A DNA stretch of 35,825 nucleotides from Gottfriedia acidiceleris. GTDB taxonomy: Bacteria > Bacillota > Bacilli > Bacillales > Bacillaceae_G. Where the stretch lies: assembly GCF_004138285.1 (NCBI RefSeq), contig NZ_SCFN01000019.1, forward strand, positions 1-35,825, read 5' to 3'. A program made the position numbers and the translations under genes. This document shows, piece by piece, positions 18,182 to 28,042 of this stretch. Numbering within the stretch: the first letter of the stretch is position 1; each line of letters opens with the position of its first letter. The notes beneath the pieces were generated by a model. It did not search any database. It saw only the letters and a program-made list of their open reading frames with translations, and had not been told where the DNA came from.

Positions 18182-19900
18182 ATGACAATGACATTCTATG
18201 TAATTTTAGTCGTAATAGGTATTGTTATCGCATTAATGATTGTAGCCTTAACAATTCGACAACGTTTATACAAAAAACTCGATGAACTTGAAGCGTGGAG
18301 AATGCAGTTAATGAGTAAGCCCGTTACGGATGAACTTTCAAAGCTAAAGGCCTTAAATATGACCGGCCAAACGGAAGAGCTTTTTGATAAATGGAGAACC
18401 GATTGGGATGAACTAGTTACAACTTTTTTACCGAAAGTAACTGATTCCATCTCAGTAATAGATGAGGCAATTAATAAATATCATTTCATGAAAGCTAAAG
18501 CGGGGATTAGTGAAATTGAGGGAAGCCTAAATGAAGCAGAATCAAGCGTCGAAAAAATTCTAAATGAGGTAAGCGACTTAGTAGGTAGTGAAGAACAAAA
18601 TAATTCGGATATTGAAATGTTAAACCAAGAGTATCTTGAGCAAAGAAAGCTTTTATTAACTCATCGTCATCTATATTCAATTTCTGAAACTCAGTTGGAA
18701 CAAAAAATGGATGAAATTAAACAGCAAGTCCAATTATTTAATGAAACAACTGAAAAAGGAAACTATTTAGAGGCAAGAGGCTTAGTGAAAGAAATCGCAG
18801 ATCAAGTACATATACTGAAAACAAATATGCAAATCATACCGGATTTATATATTGAATCTTCTACTACAATGCCCTCTCAAATACATAATTTAGCTGATGG
18901 TTTAAAGCAAATGAAAGCAGAAGGATATGCGCTTGATTTTGAAGGATTAGAAAATGAAACAATCGAATGTTCAAAAATATGTATCGACTGTGTCGAATTA
19001 ATTAAAAAACTAGAAACCACAGAAGCGAATGACAAGCTTGAATTTGTGAAAGCAAAAGTCGATTCAATTTATGACTTATTAGAAAAAGAAGTAGAGAGTA
19101 AATTTGTAGTAGAAAAAGAAATATGGACTTCCCAAGAAGAAATTCAAAGGATTCGAGAAGATAATTTAAAAACAAAAGAAGAGACTCAATTAGTTCAGCA
19201 AATTTATGAATTAAGTGATGAAGATACTCAAGCTCAAAAAATGGTTGAAAAGCAAGTAAGTATCATTACAAAACGCTTTGAATTATTGCAGATTCGTGTA
19301 GCAGAACAAGATCTTGCATTTTCTGTAATTAGAGAAGAATTAGATTTATTAAAGAAGCAAATGGAAGATGTTAAAGAATCTCATTTGATGTATGTTGAAA
19401 TGTTAAAAGCACTTCGAAAAGATGAATTACAAGCTCGTGATCAATTAATTGAAATGAAACGATTAATGTTAGAGGTCAAACGTCTTGTTCAAATTTCTAA
19501 TTTACCTGGTATGCCAGTTTCTTCTATGAAACAAATTCAAGATGCGCAAGAAAGTATGCAAATTGTTTATTTGGAATTAGAGAAAAAGCCATTAAAAATG
19601 ACGCATGTATCATTTTTACTAGAAAAAGCAGTAAAAACAGTACATGATTGCTATAATGATACGAAATATATGATTGAACAAGGATATTTCGTAGAAAAAG
19701 TGATACAATATGGAAATCGCTATAGAAGTAAAAATGTACAAATGGCAACGTCAATGGACAAGGCAGAGCAATTATTTAGAGAATTTCAATATAACGAAGC
19801 TCTAGAAGAAGCTGCCGTTTCAATTGAAAAAATTGAACCTGGTGCAATCGATAAATTACAAGAAATACTAAATGAACAAAAGTACACACTACCCCTATAG
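18182..19900 (+). CDS. ezrA: Septation ring regulator EzrA
   Basis: Membrane-anchored negative regulator of FtsZ ring formation. One N-terminal helix (residues about 5-25, FYVILVVIGIVIALMIVALTI) is followed by about 540 residues of helical, spectrin-like repeats on the cytoplasmic side. LNMTGQTEELFDKWR (about 60-75) and the C-terminal QYGNRYRSKN, the QNR patch used for midcell placement, are family markers. 572 aa compares with 562 in B. subtilis. GAGGAGG (18163-18169) lies 12 bases before ATG 18182; an ATG at 18152 would add ten non-conserved residues and has no ribosome binding site. Confidence 0.95.
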   Translation: MTMTFYVILVVIGIVIALMIVALTIRQRLYKKLDELEAWRMQLMSKPVTDELSKLKALNMTGQTEELFDKWRTDWDELVTTFLPKVTDSISVIDEAINKYHFMKAKAGISEIEGSLNEAESSVEKILNEVSDLVGSEEQNNSDIEMLNQEYLEQRKLLLTHRHLYSISETQLEQKMDEIKQQVQLFNETTEKGNYLEARGLVKEIADQVHILKTNMQIIPDLYIESSTTMPSQIHNLADGLKQMKAEGYALDFEGLENETIECSKICIDCVELIKKLETTEANDKLEFVKAKVDSIYDLLEKEVESKFVVEKEIWTSQEEIQRIREDNLKTKEETQLVQQIYELSDEDTQAQKMVEKQVSIITKRFELLQIRVAEQDLAFSVIREELDLLKKQMEDVKESHLMYVEMLKALRKDELQARDQLIEMKRLMLEVKRLVQISNLPGMPVSSMKQIQDAQESMQIVYLELEKKPLKMTHVSFLLEKAVKTVHDCYNDTKYMIEQGYFVEKVIQYGNRYRSKNVQMATSMDKAEQLFREFQYNEALEEAAVSIEKIEPGAIDKLQEILNEQKYTLPL

Positions 19901-19920
19901 ATGTAAATCTTAGGGGTTTC
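19891..19920 (+). terminator. Possible ezrA terminator overlapping the stop
   Basis: ACCCCTATAGAT and ATCTTAGGGGT pair with one bulge and include the TAG stop codon; only a short T-run (TTTC) follows, so strength is doubtful. Confidence 0.5.
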
Positions 19921-19977
19921 GTCTGTTTTTAGATATAATGAAAAATGGACTCAAGCAATATGGAGGTACGGAAAAAT

Positions 19978-21120
19978 ATGATTTATTTTGATAATAGCGC
20001 GACTACTAAACCTTATAAAGAGGTATTAGACACATATATTACTGTTTCAGACCAGTTTTTTGGAAATCCCTCTTCGATACATAAGCTAGGTGGACGCTCT
20101 GAGCAGTTACTCTCAAAAGCTAGAAACCAAATTGCAGAGCTTTTATCAGTTCAACCATCAGAGATCATCTTTACATCAGGTGGAACAGAGGGGAATAATT
20201 TAGCAATAAAAGGAACTGCCATGATGCATCGTTCAAGAGGGAAGCATTTAATTACGACTGAAATTGAACATCCGTCAATTTATGAAGCTTATAAACAATT
20301 AGAGGATCTAGGATTTGAAGTAACCTACTTATCCCCAAACGAAGATGGGTTTATTTCTGTTGACCAATTAAAAAATGCGTTAAGAGATGATACGATATTA
20401 GTTTCTGTAATTCATGTAAATAATGAAACAGGAGCAATTCAACCAATAGCCGAAATTGGGCAATTATTAACGGATTATCCAAAAGTATTTTTCCATGTTG
20501 ACGCTGTTCAAGGTATAGGTAAAGTACCATTAAATATTAAACAAGCTGCGATCGATTTATTATCTATTTCTGGTCATAAATTTCATAGTGTAAAAGGAAC
20601 TGGAATTTTATATATTAGAGAAGGTGTAACATTATCATCTTTAATGACAGGTGGTTCACAGGAAAGAGAAATTCGTTCAGGAACGGAAAATCTAGCAGGA
20701 ATTGTTTCGATGGCAAAAGCGCTAAGAATCACACTAGAAAAACAAAAAACAATGAATGACCACCTATATAGCATGAGAAATGAACTTATTCAACATTTAG
20801 AAATGATTGACTTCGCTGTGTTGAACTCACCACAATCAGATTTTGCTCCTCATATAATAAATATTTCATTTGTAGGATTAAAGCCTGAGGTAATTGTCCA
20901 TGCTCTATCTGAAGAAAATGTTTTTATTTCTACGAAATCAGCATGTTCTTCTAAAACTTTTGAGATAAGCCGTGTATTACAAAGTATGGGTAAGAGCGAA
21001 AAAGTAGCAAGTAGTGCTGTCAGAATAAGTCTTTCGTATGAAAATACAATGGGTGAAGTAAAGCAGTTTAATAAAATAATTAAAGAAGTAATTAAAAATT
21101 TATATAAAGTAATGGGGTAA
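19978..21120 (+). CDS. nifZ: Cysteine desulfurase NifZ (NifS/IscS family)
   Basis: PLP enzyme that takes sulfur from cysteine as an enzyme persulfide. YFDNSATT opens the protein; H97/E98 lie in EIEHPS, K201 in SISGHKFHS is the PLP lysine, and C323 in KSACSSKT carries the persulfide. Length 380 aa. ATG 19978 follows TGGAGGTACGG; an ATG at 19945 would add 11 residues with no ribosome binding site. Only four bases separate it from thiI. In B. subtilis NifZ is the dedicated sulfur donor to ThiI for 4-thiouridine in tRNA, and the arrangement here is the same. Confidence 0.93.
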   Translation: MIYFDNSATTKPYKEVLDTYITVSDQFFGNPSSIHKLGGRSEQLLSKARNQIAELLSVQPSEIIFTSGGTEGNNLAIKGTAMMHRSRGKHLITTEIEHPSIYEAYKQLEDLGFEVTYLSPNEDGFISVDQLKNALRDDTILVSVIHVNNETGAIQPIAEIGQLLTDYPKVFFHVDAVQGIGKVPLNIKQAAIDLLSISGHKFHSVKGTGILYIREGVTLSSLMTGGSQEREIRSGTENLAGIVSMAKALRITLEKQKTMNDHLYSMRNELIQHLEMIDFAVLNSPQSDFAPHIINISFVGLKPEVIVHALSEENVFISTKSACSSKTFEISRVLQSMGKSEKVASSAVRISLSYENTMGEVKQFNKIIKEVIKNLYKVMG

Positions 21121-21124
21121 CAGC

Positions 21125-22354
21125 ATGAATGTAGAATATATTTTAATTCGTTATGGAGAAATGACTACAAAAGGAAAAAATCGAGGTCGATTTACAAGTA
21201 TATTAAGAGAAAATGTTCGAAATCGATTAAAAGCTTTTGAAAAAATTAAAATCACTGCAACGCGTGATCGTATGTATATAAAATTAAATGGTGAAGACCA
21301 TGAGAAGGTTGCTGCCAATTTAAAAGAAGTTTTCGGAATTCATACGTTTAGTTATGCTAGAAAAGTTGATACTGAATTAGAAGCAATTAAACAAGGTGCT
21401 CTTGAAGCTATTAACGAGCTTGGTGATAGCGTTAAAACATTTAAAGTAAACGTACAACGTAGTTATAAACAATTCCCATTAAATACACCGCAGTTAAATC
21501 GAGAGTTAGGTGGGTATATACTTCAAAATACAGAACACTTAACTGTAGATGTTCATAAGCCAGATGTAGCTGTTCGAGTAGAAGTACGTGATGATGCTAC
21601 TTATATTACTTGTGGAGAAGAATTTGGTGCAGGTGGCTATCCAGTTGGAGTTGGCGGAAAAGTTATGTTATTACTATCAGGAGGAATCGATAGTCCAGTA
21701 GCAGCGTACATGTTGTTAAAACGAGGCGTGTCAATAGAAGCGATTCATTTTGAAAGTCCACCATTTACGAGTGATCGTGCAAAACAAAAAGTAATTGATT
21801 TAGCAAGTAAACTAACTAGATATTGTAAACGAGTGACTTTACATGTTATACCATTTACTGAAATTCAAAAAGCAATTCATAAAGAAATGCCTGCAAGCTA
21901 TACGATGACAATCATGAGACGTGTTATGCTTAGAATTGCTGAGCAAGTTTCTGTTGATCGAAAAGCACTTGCTTTAGCAACTGGTGAAAGCTTAGGTCAA
22001 GTAGCAAGCCAAACATTGGAAAGTATGCATACGATCAATGAAGTAACTAACTATCCAGTTTTAAGACCACTATTAGCTATGGATAAATTAGAAATTATGG
22101 ATATTGCTAAAAAAATTGATACGTATGATATCAGTATTAGACCTTATGAGGATTGCTGTACAATTTTTACTCCGGCTAATCCAACTACAAAACCAAAACG
22201 TGATAAAGTGGCTCGTTACGAGAGTCGTTTTGACTTTACAGAACTAATAAACGAAGCTGTAGTTAATAGAGAATCAATCATTTTTGAAAACGAAATGATT
22301 CGAAATCAATCGTCAACAAAAGTAGAAGAAATTGATATCGACGCACTTTTATAA
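21125..22354 (+). CDS. thiI: tRNA 4-thiouridine synthetase ThiI
   Basis: ATP-dependent enzyme that adenylates U8 of tRNA and inserts sulfur delivered by NifZ. An N-terminal ferredoxin-like and THUMP region (about 1-165; [20 protein letters not shown]) precedes the PP-loop [11 protein letters not shown] (183-193). At 409 aa it ends after the PP-loop domain and has no rhodanese domain, as is normal in Bacillus. YEDCCTIF (about 338-345) contains a cysteine pair near the active site. ATG is four bases after the nifZ stop and is probably translationally coupled. Confidence 0.95.
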   Translation: MNVEYILIRYGEMTTKGKNRGRFTSILRENVRNRLKAFEKIKITATRDRMYIKLNGEDHEKVAANLKEVFGIHTFSYARKVDTELEAIKQGALEAINELGDSVKTFKVNVQRSYKQFPLNTPQLNRELGGYILQNTEHLTVDVHKPDVAVRVEVRDDATYITCGEEFGAGGYPVGVGGKVMLLLSGGIDSPVAAYMLLKRGVSIEAIHFESPPFTSDRAKQKVIDLASKLTRYCKRVTLHVIPFTEIQKAIHKEMPASYTMTIMRRVMLRIAEQVSVDRKALALATGESLGQVASQTLESMHTINEVTNYPVLRPLLAMDKLEIMDIAKKIDTYDISIRPYEDCCTIFTPANPTTKPKRDKVARYESRFDFTELINEAVVNRESIIFENEMIRNQSSTKVEEIDIDALL

Positions 22355-22381
22355 AATTACTAAAAATTACCAGTGAAAATA

Positions 22382-22412
22382 TGAATGAAGATATGTGTTT
22401 TATCACACTCTA
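22382..22412 (+). promoter_or_regulatory. Candidate sigma-G promoter of the SASP gene
   Basis: TGAATG (22382-22387), 18 bases, CACTCTA (22406-22412), close to the forespore sigma-G consensus (TGAATA / CATACTA). The start would fall almost on the ribosome binding site, giving a very short leader, so this is tentative. Confidence 0.4.
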
Positions 22413-22435
22413 TACTCACAAGGAGGTGACAACAC

Positions 22436-22642
22436 ATGTCAAATAGAAATGATTCAAGTAATAATTTAGTAGCACCTGGCGCTCAAGCAGCTATCGACGC
22501 AATGAAGTATGAAATTGCTACAGAGTTTGGTGTAAACCTTGGCCCAGATTCTACTTCTCGTGCGAATGGTTCTGTTGGTGGTGAAATCACAAAGCGTTTA
22601 GTACAAATGGCTGAACAAAGCCTTGGTGGATATTCAAGATAA
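22436..22642 (+). CDS. Alpha/beta-type small acid-soluble spore protein
   Basis: 68-aa DNA-binding protein of the dormant spore core that protects DNA from UV and heat and is digested at germination. YEIATEFGV (25-33) is the cleavage site for the GPR protease; the two conserved helices are [20 protein letters not shown] and the C-terminal [30 protein letters not shown] (22420-22429) is a near-perfect ribosome binding site, as expected for a very abundant protein. Expected to be made in the forespore under sigma-G. Its place after thiI is that of sspA in B. subtilis. Confidence 0.96.
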   Translation: MSNRNDSSNNLVAPGAQAAIDAMKYEIATEFGVNLGPDSTSRANGSVGGEITKRLVQMAEQSLGGYSR

Positions 22643-22666
22643 TGAATTTTAAATAATTATGGATTA

Positions 22667-22693
22667 AGGGGTAGGGTAAAACCTACCTCTTTT
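22667..22693 (+). terminator. SASP gene terminator
   Basis: AGGGGTAGG (22667-22675) pairs with CCTACCTCT (22682-22690) through a six-base loop, then TTT. Confidence 0.88.
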
Positions 22694-22742
22694 CTATTTG
22701 CTCTGCCTATTCTTCGGTTGATTTAATAATTTAGATTAACTT

Positions 22743-22751
22743 TGTTATAAT
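22743..22751 (+). promoter_or_regulatory. Extended -10 promoter for the aldose epimerase gene
   Basis: TGTTATAAT is a perfect extended -10 element 30 bases before the ATG; no good -35 is present. Confidence 0.5.
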
Positions 22752-22780
22752 AGAGGGAAAATTAAAGGAGAGACCTGTTC

Positions 22781-23653
22781 ATGTCATATATTGAAAATGA
22801 ATTTATTAAAATTACAACTAAATCACAGGGGGCAGAGTTGACGGGGATCTATACAAAAAAAGATAATTTAAATTATTTATGGAATGCCGATCCAACTTAT
22901 TGGGGGAGACATGCACCTGTTTTATTTCCGAATGTAGGTAAATTAATTGATAATCAATATAAAGTGGATAATAAAGTCTATGAGCTTTCTCAACATGGTT
23001 TTGCAAGAGATATGGATTTCCAATTAACTGAAACTAAAGAAGACTATATCAACTATGAGTTAATCAGTAGTGAACAAACGCTTTTAAAATATCCATTTCA
23101 ATTTTCATTAAATATTAATTATAAGATTAAGAACAATACTGTTTTTATTAAATATGTTGTAACGAATAATGATCAGAAACCAATGCCATTTTCAATAGGG
23201 GCTCATCCAGCGTTTAACATACCTCTGAAGGAAGATGAAACTTTTGAGGATTATTACATACAGTTTGAAGAGGAAGAAAGATTAGAAACAATTAAATTAG
23301 AAGGTCCATATAGAAGTGGTAAAAGAGAACTAATCGGTCAAAATATAAAGCACTTACCATTAACTCGAGAACTGTTTAAGGATGATGCATTAATTTTTGA
23401 AAAACTTAATAAAAACGTGCTGACAATTCGTTCGAAAAATCATAGTAATCTAATCAAAGTTCATTTCGAAGGGTTTCCATACGTTGGAATATGGACTACA
23501 CAAACAGCACCTTTTCTATGTATTGAGCCATGGTATGGAATTGCAGATGAAATTGGCCCAGTAAAAGAAATGAAAAATAGACTTGGCATTCAAATGCTAA
23601 ATCCAAATGAAACATTTACTTGTACATATAGTATTACAGTTGAAAGTGATTGA
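22781..23653 (+). CDS. Aldose 1-epimerase family protein (LacX-like)
   Basis: 290-aa soluble beta-sandwich sugar mutarotase family member. HAPVLFPNVG (about 45-54), SQHGFARDMDF (about 69-79), SIGAHPAFNIP (about 144-154) and CIEPWYGIAD carry the histidines and acidic residue of galactose mutarotase active sites. ATG 22781 follows AAAGGAGAG. It stands alone between two terminators, so context gives no substrate. The LacX/YeaD subgroup acts on hexoses or hexose-6-phosphates; which one is not visible. Confidence 0.85.
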   Translation: MSYIENEFIKITTKSQGAELTGIYTKKDNLNYLWNADPTYWGRHAPVLFPNVGKLIDNQYKVDNKVYELSQHGFARDMDFQLTETKEDYINYELISSEQTLLKYPFQFSLNINYKIKNNTVFIKYVVTNNDQKPMPFSIGAHPAFNIPLKEDETFEDYYIQFEEEERLETIKLEGPYRSGKRELIGQNIKHLPLTRELFKDDALIFEKLNKNVLTIRSKNHSNLIKVHFEGFPYVGIWTTQTAPFLCIEPWYGIADEIGPVKEMKNRLGIQMLNPNETFTCTYSITVESD

Positions 23654-23690
23654 TATACAGGAAAGGTACTTGATGAGGAGTTTAGGGCTC

Positions 23691-23727
23691 GCTTTTTTGA
23701 AAGCAAGCATCCTGTAATGGAAATCAA
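23691..23727. repeat. Partial copy of the Bacillaceae intergenic repeat
   Basis: GAAAGCAAGCATCCTGTAAT plus GGAAATCAA (23699-23727) matches 26 of 29 bases with the 3' end of the full copy at 31531-31559. A short GCTCG before it (23687-23691) could be the remnant of the 5' arm; the central part is missing. Confidence 0.65.
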
Positions 23728-23754
23728 GTTCACTCTACTTCTCTTTTTTCCATG

Positions 23755-23790
23755 AAATAAACTATCTTTTTTAGGTAGTTTATTTTTTTT
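23755..23790 (+). terminator. Terminator of the aldose epimerase gene
   Basis: AAATAAACTATCT and AGGTAGTTTATTT form a 13-bp stem with one G-T pair, then a T-run. It lies downstream of the partial repeat. Confidence 0.88.
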
Positions 23791-23840
23791 AGTGAGTTTT
23801 TGTTTAAATTTTCTGAAAAATAGTCGAAATATAGCAGGAA

Positions 23841-23871
23841 TTGACTATACAATTAACGAAACCATTATTAT
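23841..23871 (+). promoter_or_regulatory. Possible ytcI promoter
   Basis: TTGACT (23841-23846) is followed after 16 bases by CATTAT or after 19 by TATTAT. The -35 is good, the -10 ambiguous. Confidence 0.45.
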
Positions 23872-23930
23872 TCTATTTTGCAAAATTCAAAATATAATTT
23901 TAGTAATGATCAAAAGGGGGACTAACTAAG

Positions 23931-25505
23931 ATGAACAGTACAAGTCTAATCGCTCCAAAAGTATATAATCTCGTTTGGGAAATTGAAAAATTTGCTTCAA
24001 CTGATAAAGTGGCGTTAAAGTGGGTTGACCTAAATGGAGAATCCCATCAGTTAACATATAAGGAGCTTTATAATAAAGTTCACCAATATGCTTTTACTTT
24101 TAAAAATTGTGGCATCGAAAAAGGGGACAAACTTTTTGTCATGATGCCAAGATGTATTGAGACTTATGTAGTTTATTTAGCTATTTTAAAAATTGGATGT
24201 GTTGTAATCCCAGGATCTGAAATGTTAACAGTTAAGGATATACAATACCGTCTTGAACATAGTGAAGTAAAAGCGATTGTATCGCATGATGAATATATAG
24301 GTACTTTTAGCGATATTGCTAAAACTGGAAAATATAAATTATTTACCATTCATAATCAACAAACCGTGTGGACTTCATTGAATGACCAAGCAATTAGTGG
24401 AGCACATGTATTAACTGTGGAAACAAAAAGTGATGACTTAGCGTTTATTTCATATACGTCAGGAACGACTGGCAATCCTAAAGGTGTTGTACACACTCAC
24501 AGTTGGGGGTATGCTCATATTCGTACAGTTGCTTCGAATTGGCTAGATGTGACTGAAGATGATACTGTATGGGCGACAGCAGGGCCAGGATGGCAAAAGT
24601 GGATATGGAGTCCATTTTTAGCGACATTAGGCAGCGGGGCAACAGGGTTCTTTTATGAAGGGAAATTTGATGCAGGTACTTTCCTAACATTGCTAAAGGA
24701 GCAAAATATAACAGTATTTTGTAGTACGCCAACCGAATACCGATTTATGGCAAAGGTTGAAAATCTAGATCAATATCAATTACCAACATTAAGAAGTGCT
24801 GTATCAGCAGGAGAGCCTTTAAATCAAGAAGTAATCCGTACATTCAAAAAGCATTTCAATGTTGATGTAAGAGATGGTTATGGACAAACTGAAAATACAT
24901 TATTAATCGGAACGATGAAGGATATTAAAGCAAAAGTAGGTTCAATGGGTATCCCAACGCCAGGAAACTTAGTTGAAATCGTGGATGATGAAGGAAATCC
25001 AATAGGGGTTAATGAAGTGGGGCATATTGCAGTACATTTAAGCTCTCCAGCATTATTTAAACATTATTATAATGATATGGAACGTACAAAAGCACAAAGA
25101 AAAGGTGATTATTATTTAACGGGAGACCGAGCTAAGAAAGATGAAGATGGCTACTATTGGTTTGATGGACGTAGTGACGACATTATTATTAGTTCTGGTT
25201 ATACAATTGGTCCTTTTGAAATAGAAGATGCATTAGTACAACATAAGCTTGTAAAAGAATGTGCCGTTGTAGCTAGTCCAGATCCATTACGTGGTAATGT
25301 AGTTAAAGCATTTGTAGTTTTAACTGAAAATGCTTCAAATCAAGAAGACTTGGTAACTGAACTACAGGAACACGTGAAAAAAATTACTGCTCCATATAAA
25401 TATCCACGTAAAATTGAATTTGTCCAAGAGCTACCAAAAACAACTTCTGGTAAAATTCGCCGAGTAGAATTACGTGCGATGGAACAATTACGTGAATCGA
25501 ATTAA
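23931..25505 (+). CDS. ytcI: AMP-forming acyl-CoA synthetase, YtcI-like
   Basis: ANL-superfamily enzyme of 524 aa that activates a carboxylic acid with ATP and joins it to CoA. FISYTSGTTGNPKG (172-185) is the AMP-binding P-loop, GYGQTENT (about 322-329) the A5 core, YYLTGDRAKKDEDGYYWFDG with SDDIIISSGYTIGP the hinge, and the catalytic lysine is K508 in TTSGKIRR. It is of the medium-chain/acetyl-CoA synthetase-like type, and shorter than true AcsA. ATG follows AAAAGGGGGAC. The neighbour downstream is ytcJ, as I recall for B. subtilis. Acid substrate unknown. Confidence 0.87.
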   Translation: MNSTSLIAPKVYNLVWEIEKFASTDKVALKWVDLNGESHQLTYKELYNKVHQYAFTFKNCGIEKGDKLFVMMPRCIETYVVYLAILKIGCVVIPGSEMLTVKDIQYRLEHSEVKAIVSHDEYIGTFSDIAKTGKYKLFTIHNQQTVWTSLNDQAISGAHVLTVETKSDDLAFISYTSGTTGNPKGVVHTHSWGYAHIRTVASNWLDVTEDDTVWATAGPGWQKWIWSPFLATLGSGATGFFYEGKFDAGTFLTLLKEQNITVFCSTPTEYRFMAKVENLDQYQLPTLRSAVSAGEPLNQEVIRTFKKHFNVDVRDGYGQTENTLLIGTMKDIKAKVGSMGIPTPGNLVEIVDDEGNPIGVNEVGHIAVHLSSPALFKHYYNDMERTKAQRKGDYYLTGDRAKKDEDGYYWFDGRSDDIIISSGYTIGPFEIEDALVQHKLVKECAVVASPDPLRGNVVKAFVVLTENASNQEDLVTELQEHVKKITAPYKYPRKIEFVQELPKTTSGKIRRVELRAMEQLRESN

Positions 25506-25521
25506 ATACTTATGTTAAAAT

Positions 25522-25544
25522 GAGGGAAAATTCCCTCTTTTTTT
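25522..25544 (+). terminator. ytcI terminator
   Basis: GAGGGA (25522-25527), loop AAAT, TCCCTC (25532-25537), then seven T. Confidence 0.9.
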
Positions 25545-25616
25545 GATTTTAGGACAATTATCTTACAAAATAATAAACGAAATAGCTTTTATTTAATGAA
25601 CGGATGGTGGAATGAA

Positions 25617-27191
25617 ATGAAGAAGCTTTGGCATAATGGTTTATTTTATACGATGGAAAGTGAAGGGGAAACGGTAGACTCAATCATTACTGAAGGTGAA
25701 CAAATTTTAAAAACAGGAACATATGAAGCTTTACTTTCTTTTTTAGAAGGTGAACAATTTGAGAAAATTAATTGTAACGGAAAAATCGGTTTTCCAGGTT
25801 TTATTGATAGTCATTTACATTTAATTGGTCATGGTGAAGCGATGAATCGTGTAGATTTGTCAAAGTGTCAATCATATGACGAGATGCTTGATCGAATGAA
25901 AAAAGTTGTAAAAGACGCGCACCCAAATGAGTGGATTGTTGGTGAAGGATGGAATGAAAACGAATGGGCATCAAAAGCAGTATTCTGCATTGACGATTTA
26001 AATAGTTTAACAAGCACAAATCCACTTGTATTAAAAAGAACTTGTAGACATGTCTACTTTGTAAATTCTATTGCACTTAGTCATGCAACAATAAATGAAC
26101 ATATGCAAATCGAAGGAGGACAAATTGGCTGCTTTGAGGATGGTCGTTTAAACGGATTATTGTATGATGAAGCTGTCAATTTAATCATTAAAGCGATGCC
26201 GGCACCTGACGATCTGTATTTGTCAAAAGCAATCATTTCCGCTATTAAAGATTGTTACCAATACGGTATTGTTGGAGCGGTAACAGAGGATTTATCCTAT
26301 TATGGTAACGCAAATCTAGTGATCGATTTATATGAGCAATTGTTAAATGAAGTACCATTTCATACTCATGTTTTAATTCATCATACGACTTTGGATGAAG
26401 TCAAAGGAAGATTACATAAAGGTAATAAGAATGTATCATTTGGAGGCGTAAAAGCATTTATTGATGGTTCATTTGGTGGTCGCACTGCACTATTAGAAAA
26501 TCCCTATGACGACGATCAAAGCATAACAGGATTACAAGTGACTTCTCCAGAAAAATTAGAAGTAATTACGAAAAAAGCGCGTGAAAATGGACTGCCAATA
26601 GCATTTCATATGATTGGAGATCTAGCCGTAAAGCAAGCCATTGATGTTGTTAAAAAATATCCTAATCAGACTCAGCTACCAGATCGATTTATACATTGTG
26701 CACTTTTATCTCCAAAATTAGTTGAGGAAATGAAAGAATTAAACATCGTTGTAGATGTGCAAACCTCATTTATATATGCCGATTATCCGTGGCTAGTTGA
26801 TCGTATTGGTCAAAGCCGAAATGAATATGCATATTTAATTAAATCACTGTTAAATGAATCAATCGCTATAGCAAATGGTTCAGATACACCGATTGACACA
26901 ATTAATCCGTGGCAAGGTATATATACAGCGGTTACTCGAAAAGCAAAGGACCAGATAGCATATAATATCGAGGAAGCAATTAGCCTATATGAGGCAATTA
27001 AACTTTATACGATTGATAGTGCGGCTTCGTTTCGCCAAGAAGACTATAGAGGTCTCATAAAAGAAGGGTATTCTGCTGACTTTATTTTATTTGATGAAAA
27101 TCCATTTGAGTTAGAAAAAGATGATTTACTGCATGTAAAATGTAGTGAAACTATTTGCAGAGGAAATATTGTCTATAAAAGACATGGTTAA
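25617..27191 (+). CDS. ytcJ: Amidohydrolase family protein YtcJ
   Basis: 524-aa metal-dependent hydrolase of the amidohydrolase-3 (D-aminoacylase-like/YtcJ) group. FIDSHLHLIGHG (62-73) gives the metal-binding H66-x-H68. GGVKAFIDGSFGGRTA, FHMIGDLAV, FIHCALL and IANGSDTPID supply the other metal ligands and the catalytic aspartate. The C-terminal YSADFILFDENPFE closes the small beta domain. ATG 25617 is preceded by GGATGGTGGAA; the frame opens seven codons earlier. Members with known function deformylate or deacylate imino acids or hydrolyse formamides; the substrate here is not visible. Confidence 0.85.
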   Translation: MKKLWHNGLFYTMESEGETVDSIITEGEQILKTGTYEALLSFLEGEQFEKINCNGKIGFPGFIDSHLHLIGHGEAMNRVDLSKCQSYDEMLDRMKKVVKDAHPNEWIVGEGWNENEWASKAVFCIDDLNSLTSTNPLVLKRTCRHVYFVNSIALSHATINEHMQIEGGQIGCFEDGRLNGLLYDEAVNLIIKAMPAPDDLYLSKAIISAIKDCYQYGIVGAVTEDLSYYGNANLVIDLYEQLLNEVPFHTHVLIHHTTLDEVKGRLHKGNKNVSFGGVKAFIDGSFGGRTALLENPYDDDQSITGLQVTSPEKLEVITKKARENGLPIAFHMIGDLAVKQAIDVVKKYPNQTQLPDRFIHCALLSPKLVEEMKELNIVVDVQTSFIYADYPWLVDRIGQSRNEYAYLIKSLLNESIAIANGSDTPIDTINPWQGIYTAVTRKAKDQIAYNIEEAISLYEAIKLYTIDSAASFRQEDYRGLIKEGYSADFILFDENPFELEKDDLLHVKCSETICRGNIVYKRHG

Positions 27192-27317
27192 GTTAAGGAA
27201 AGGACAAGCAGGGTTGTCCTAGAAGATGATTGTTATCACAAAAAAATTTAAATTTATTAACGAAGTTCAAAAAGTATTTGTAGTATTCAATATGGTTATC
27301 TTATATTTCACTACTTG

Positions 27318-27350
27318 AAAAGAATGGTATGTAATTTTACCATTCTTTTT
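27318..27350 (+). terminator. ytcJ terminator
   Basis: AAAAGAATGGTA (27318-27329) and TACCATTCTTTT (27338-27349) make a perfect 12-bp stem ending in T. Confidence 0.9.
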
Positions 27351-27400
27351 GTTTATCCAGAAGTTGGTTTGCCCATACTGATACAAAAAAGGGTGGTTTC

Positions 27401-28030
27401 TTGCTTTACATATACTCTATTCTAATTTTTATTGCAATCGTAGTTTTACTGTTAATCATATTCGTACTTTTTATAAATATGAAAGTCAATATATTATCCG
27501 TTTATACAAATGAAGAACGATTTATGAATATTAAACTGTCTATCTTGAATAACTTATTTCATTTCGCCTTTACGATTCCTTTAAAGAGACCGAAAGAGGT
27601 AAAAGAGGACGTATCAGATTTAGAGAAAAAAAGGGATTTGTCTGTCCTACAACAAATTGATTTTTTCATAAATTTATACTCCAACGGACATACTATCATT
27701 ACAAAATTTTTAAACACTGTACAAATTTACAATTTAACTTATCATATTCATTTCGGTGTCGGAAATTCTGCTTTAACAGGGATATCTATTGGAACAGCAT
27801 ACAGTGCGATCGGAATTTTTGAAAACTTATTAAAGAAATTTACGATATTACATCATCCGCCAACTATAGATATTACGCCGAACTATTATACATCCGTAAT
27901 GGAAACTACTGGTAAGATACGGTTTTCATTTTCGGTACGAAAGGCAGTCTTTGCGGGATTATTATTACTTAAAGCATATTTGAAAACTAGAAAAGACTTT
28001 AAAGCAACACATCCAATCGAAACTAATTAG
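27401..28030 (+). CDS. ytfI: DUF2953 membrane-anchored protein YtfI
   Basis: 209 aa: an N-terminal membrane helix (YIYSILIFIAIVVLLLIIFVLF) followed by a soluble domain with the DUF2953 features LTYHIHFGVGNSALTGISIG and ITPNYYTS. The start is TTG at 27401 after AAGGGTGG (27389-27396). It lies 12 bases before ytfJ, so the two are an operon, as in B. subtilis where ytfI-ytfJ are sporulation genes. YtfI-type proteins are thought to help the YtfJ/GerW product reach or act in the spore; the mechanism is unknown. Confidence 0.85.
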   Translation: MLYIYSILIFIAIVVLLLIIFVLFINMKVNILSVYTNEERFMNIKLSILNNLFHFAFTIPLKRPKEVKEDVSDLEKKRDLSVLQQIDFFINLYSNGHTIITKFLNTVQIYNLTYHIHFGVGNSALTGISIGTAYSAIGIFENLLKKFTILHHPPTIDITPNYYTSVMETTGKIRFSFSVRKAVFAGLLLLKAYLKTRKDFKATHPIETN

Positions 28031-28042
28031 AGGTGATTAACA

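Noticed and set aside
21125-22354. ThiI without a rhodanese domain looked truncated
   Set aside because: Bacillus ThiI normally ends after the PP-loop domain; 409 aa is full length.
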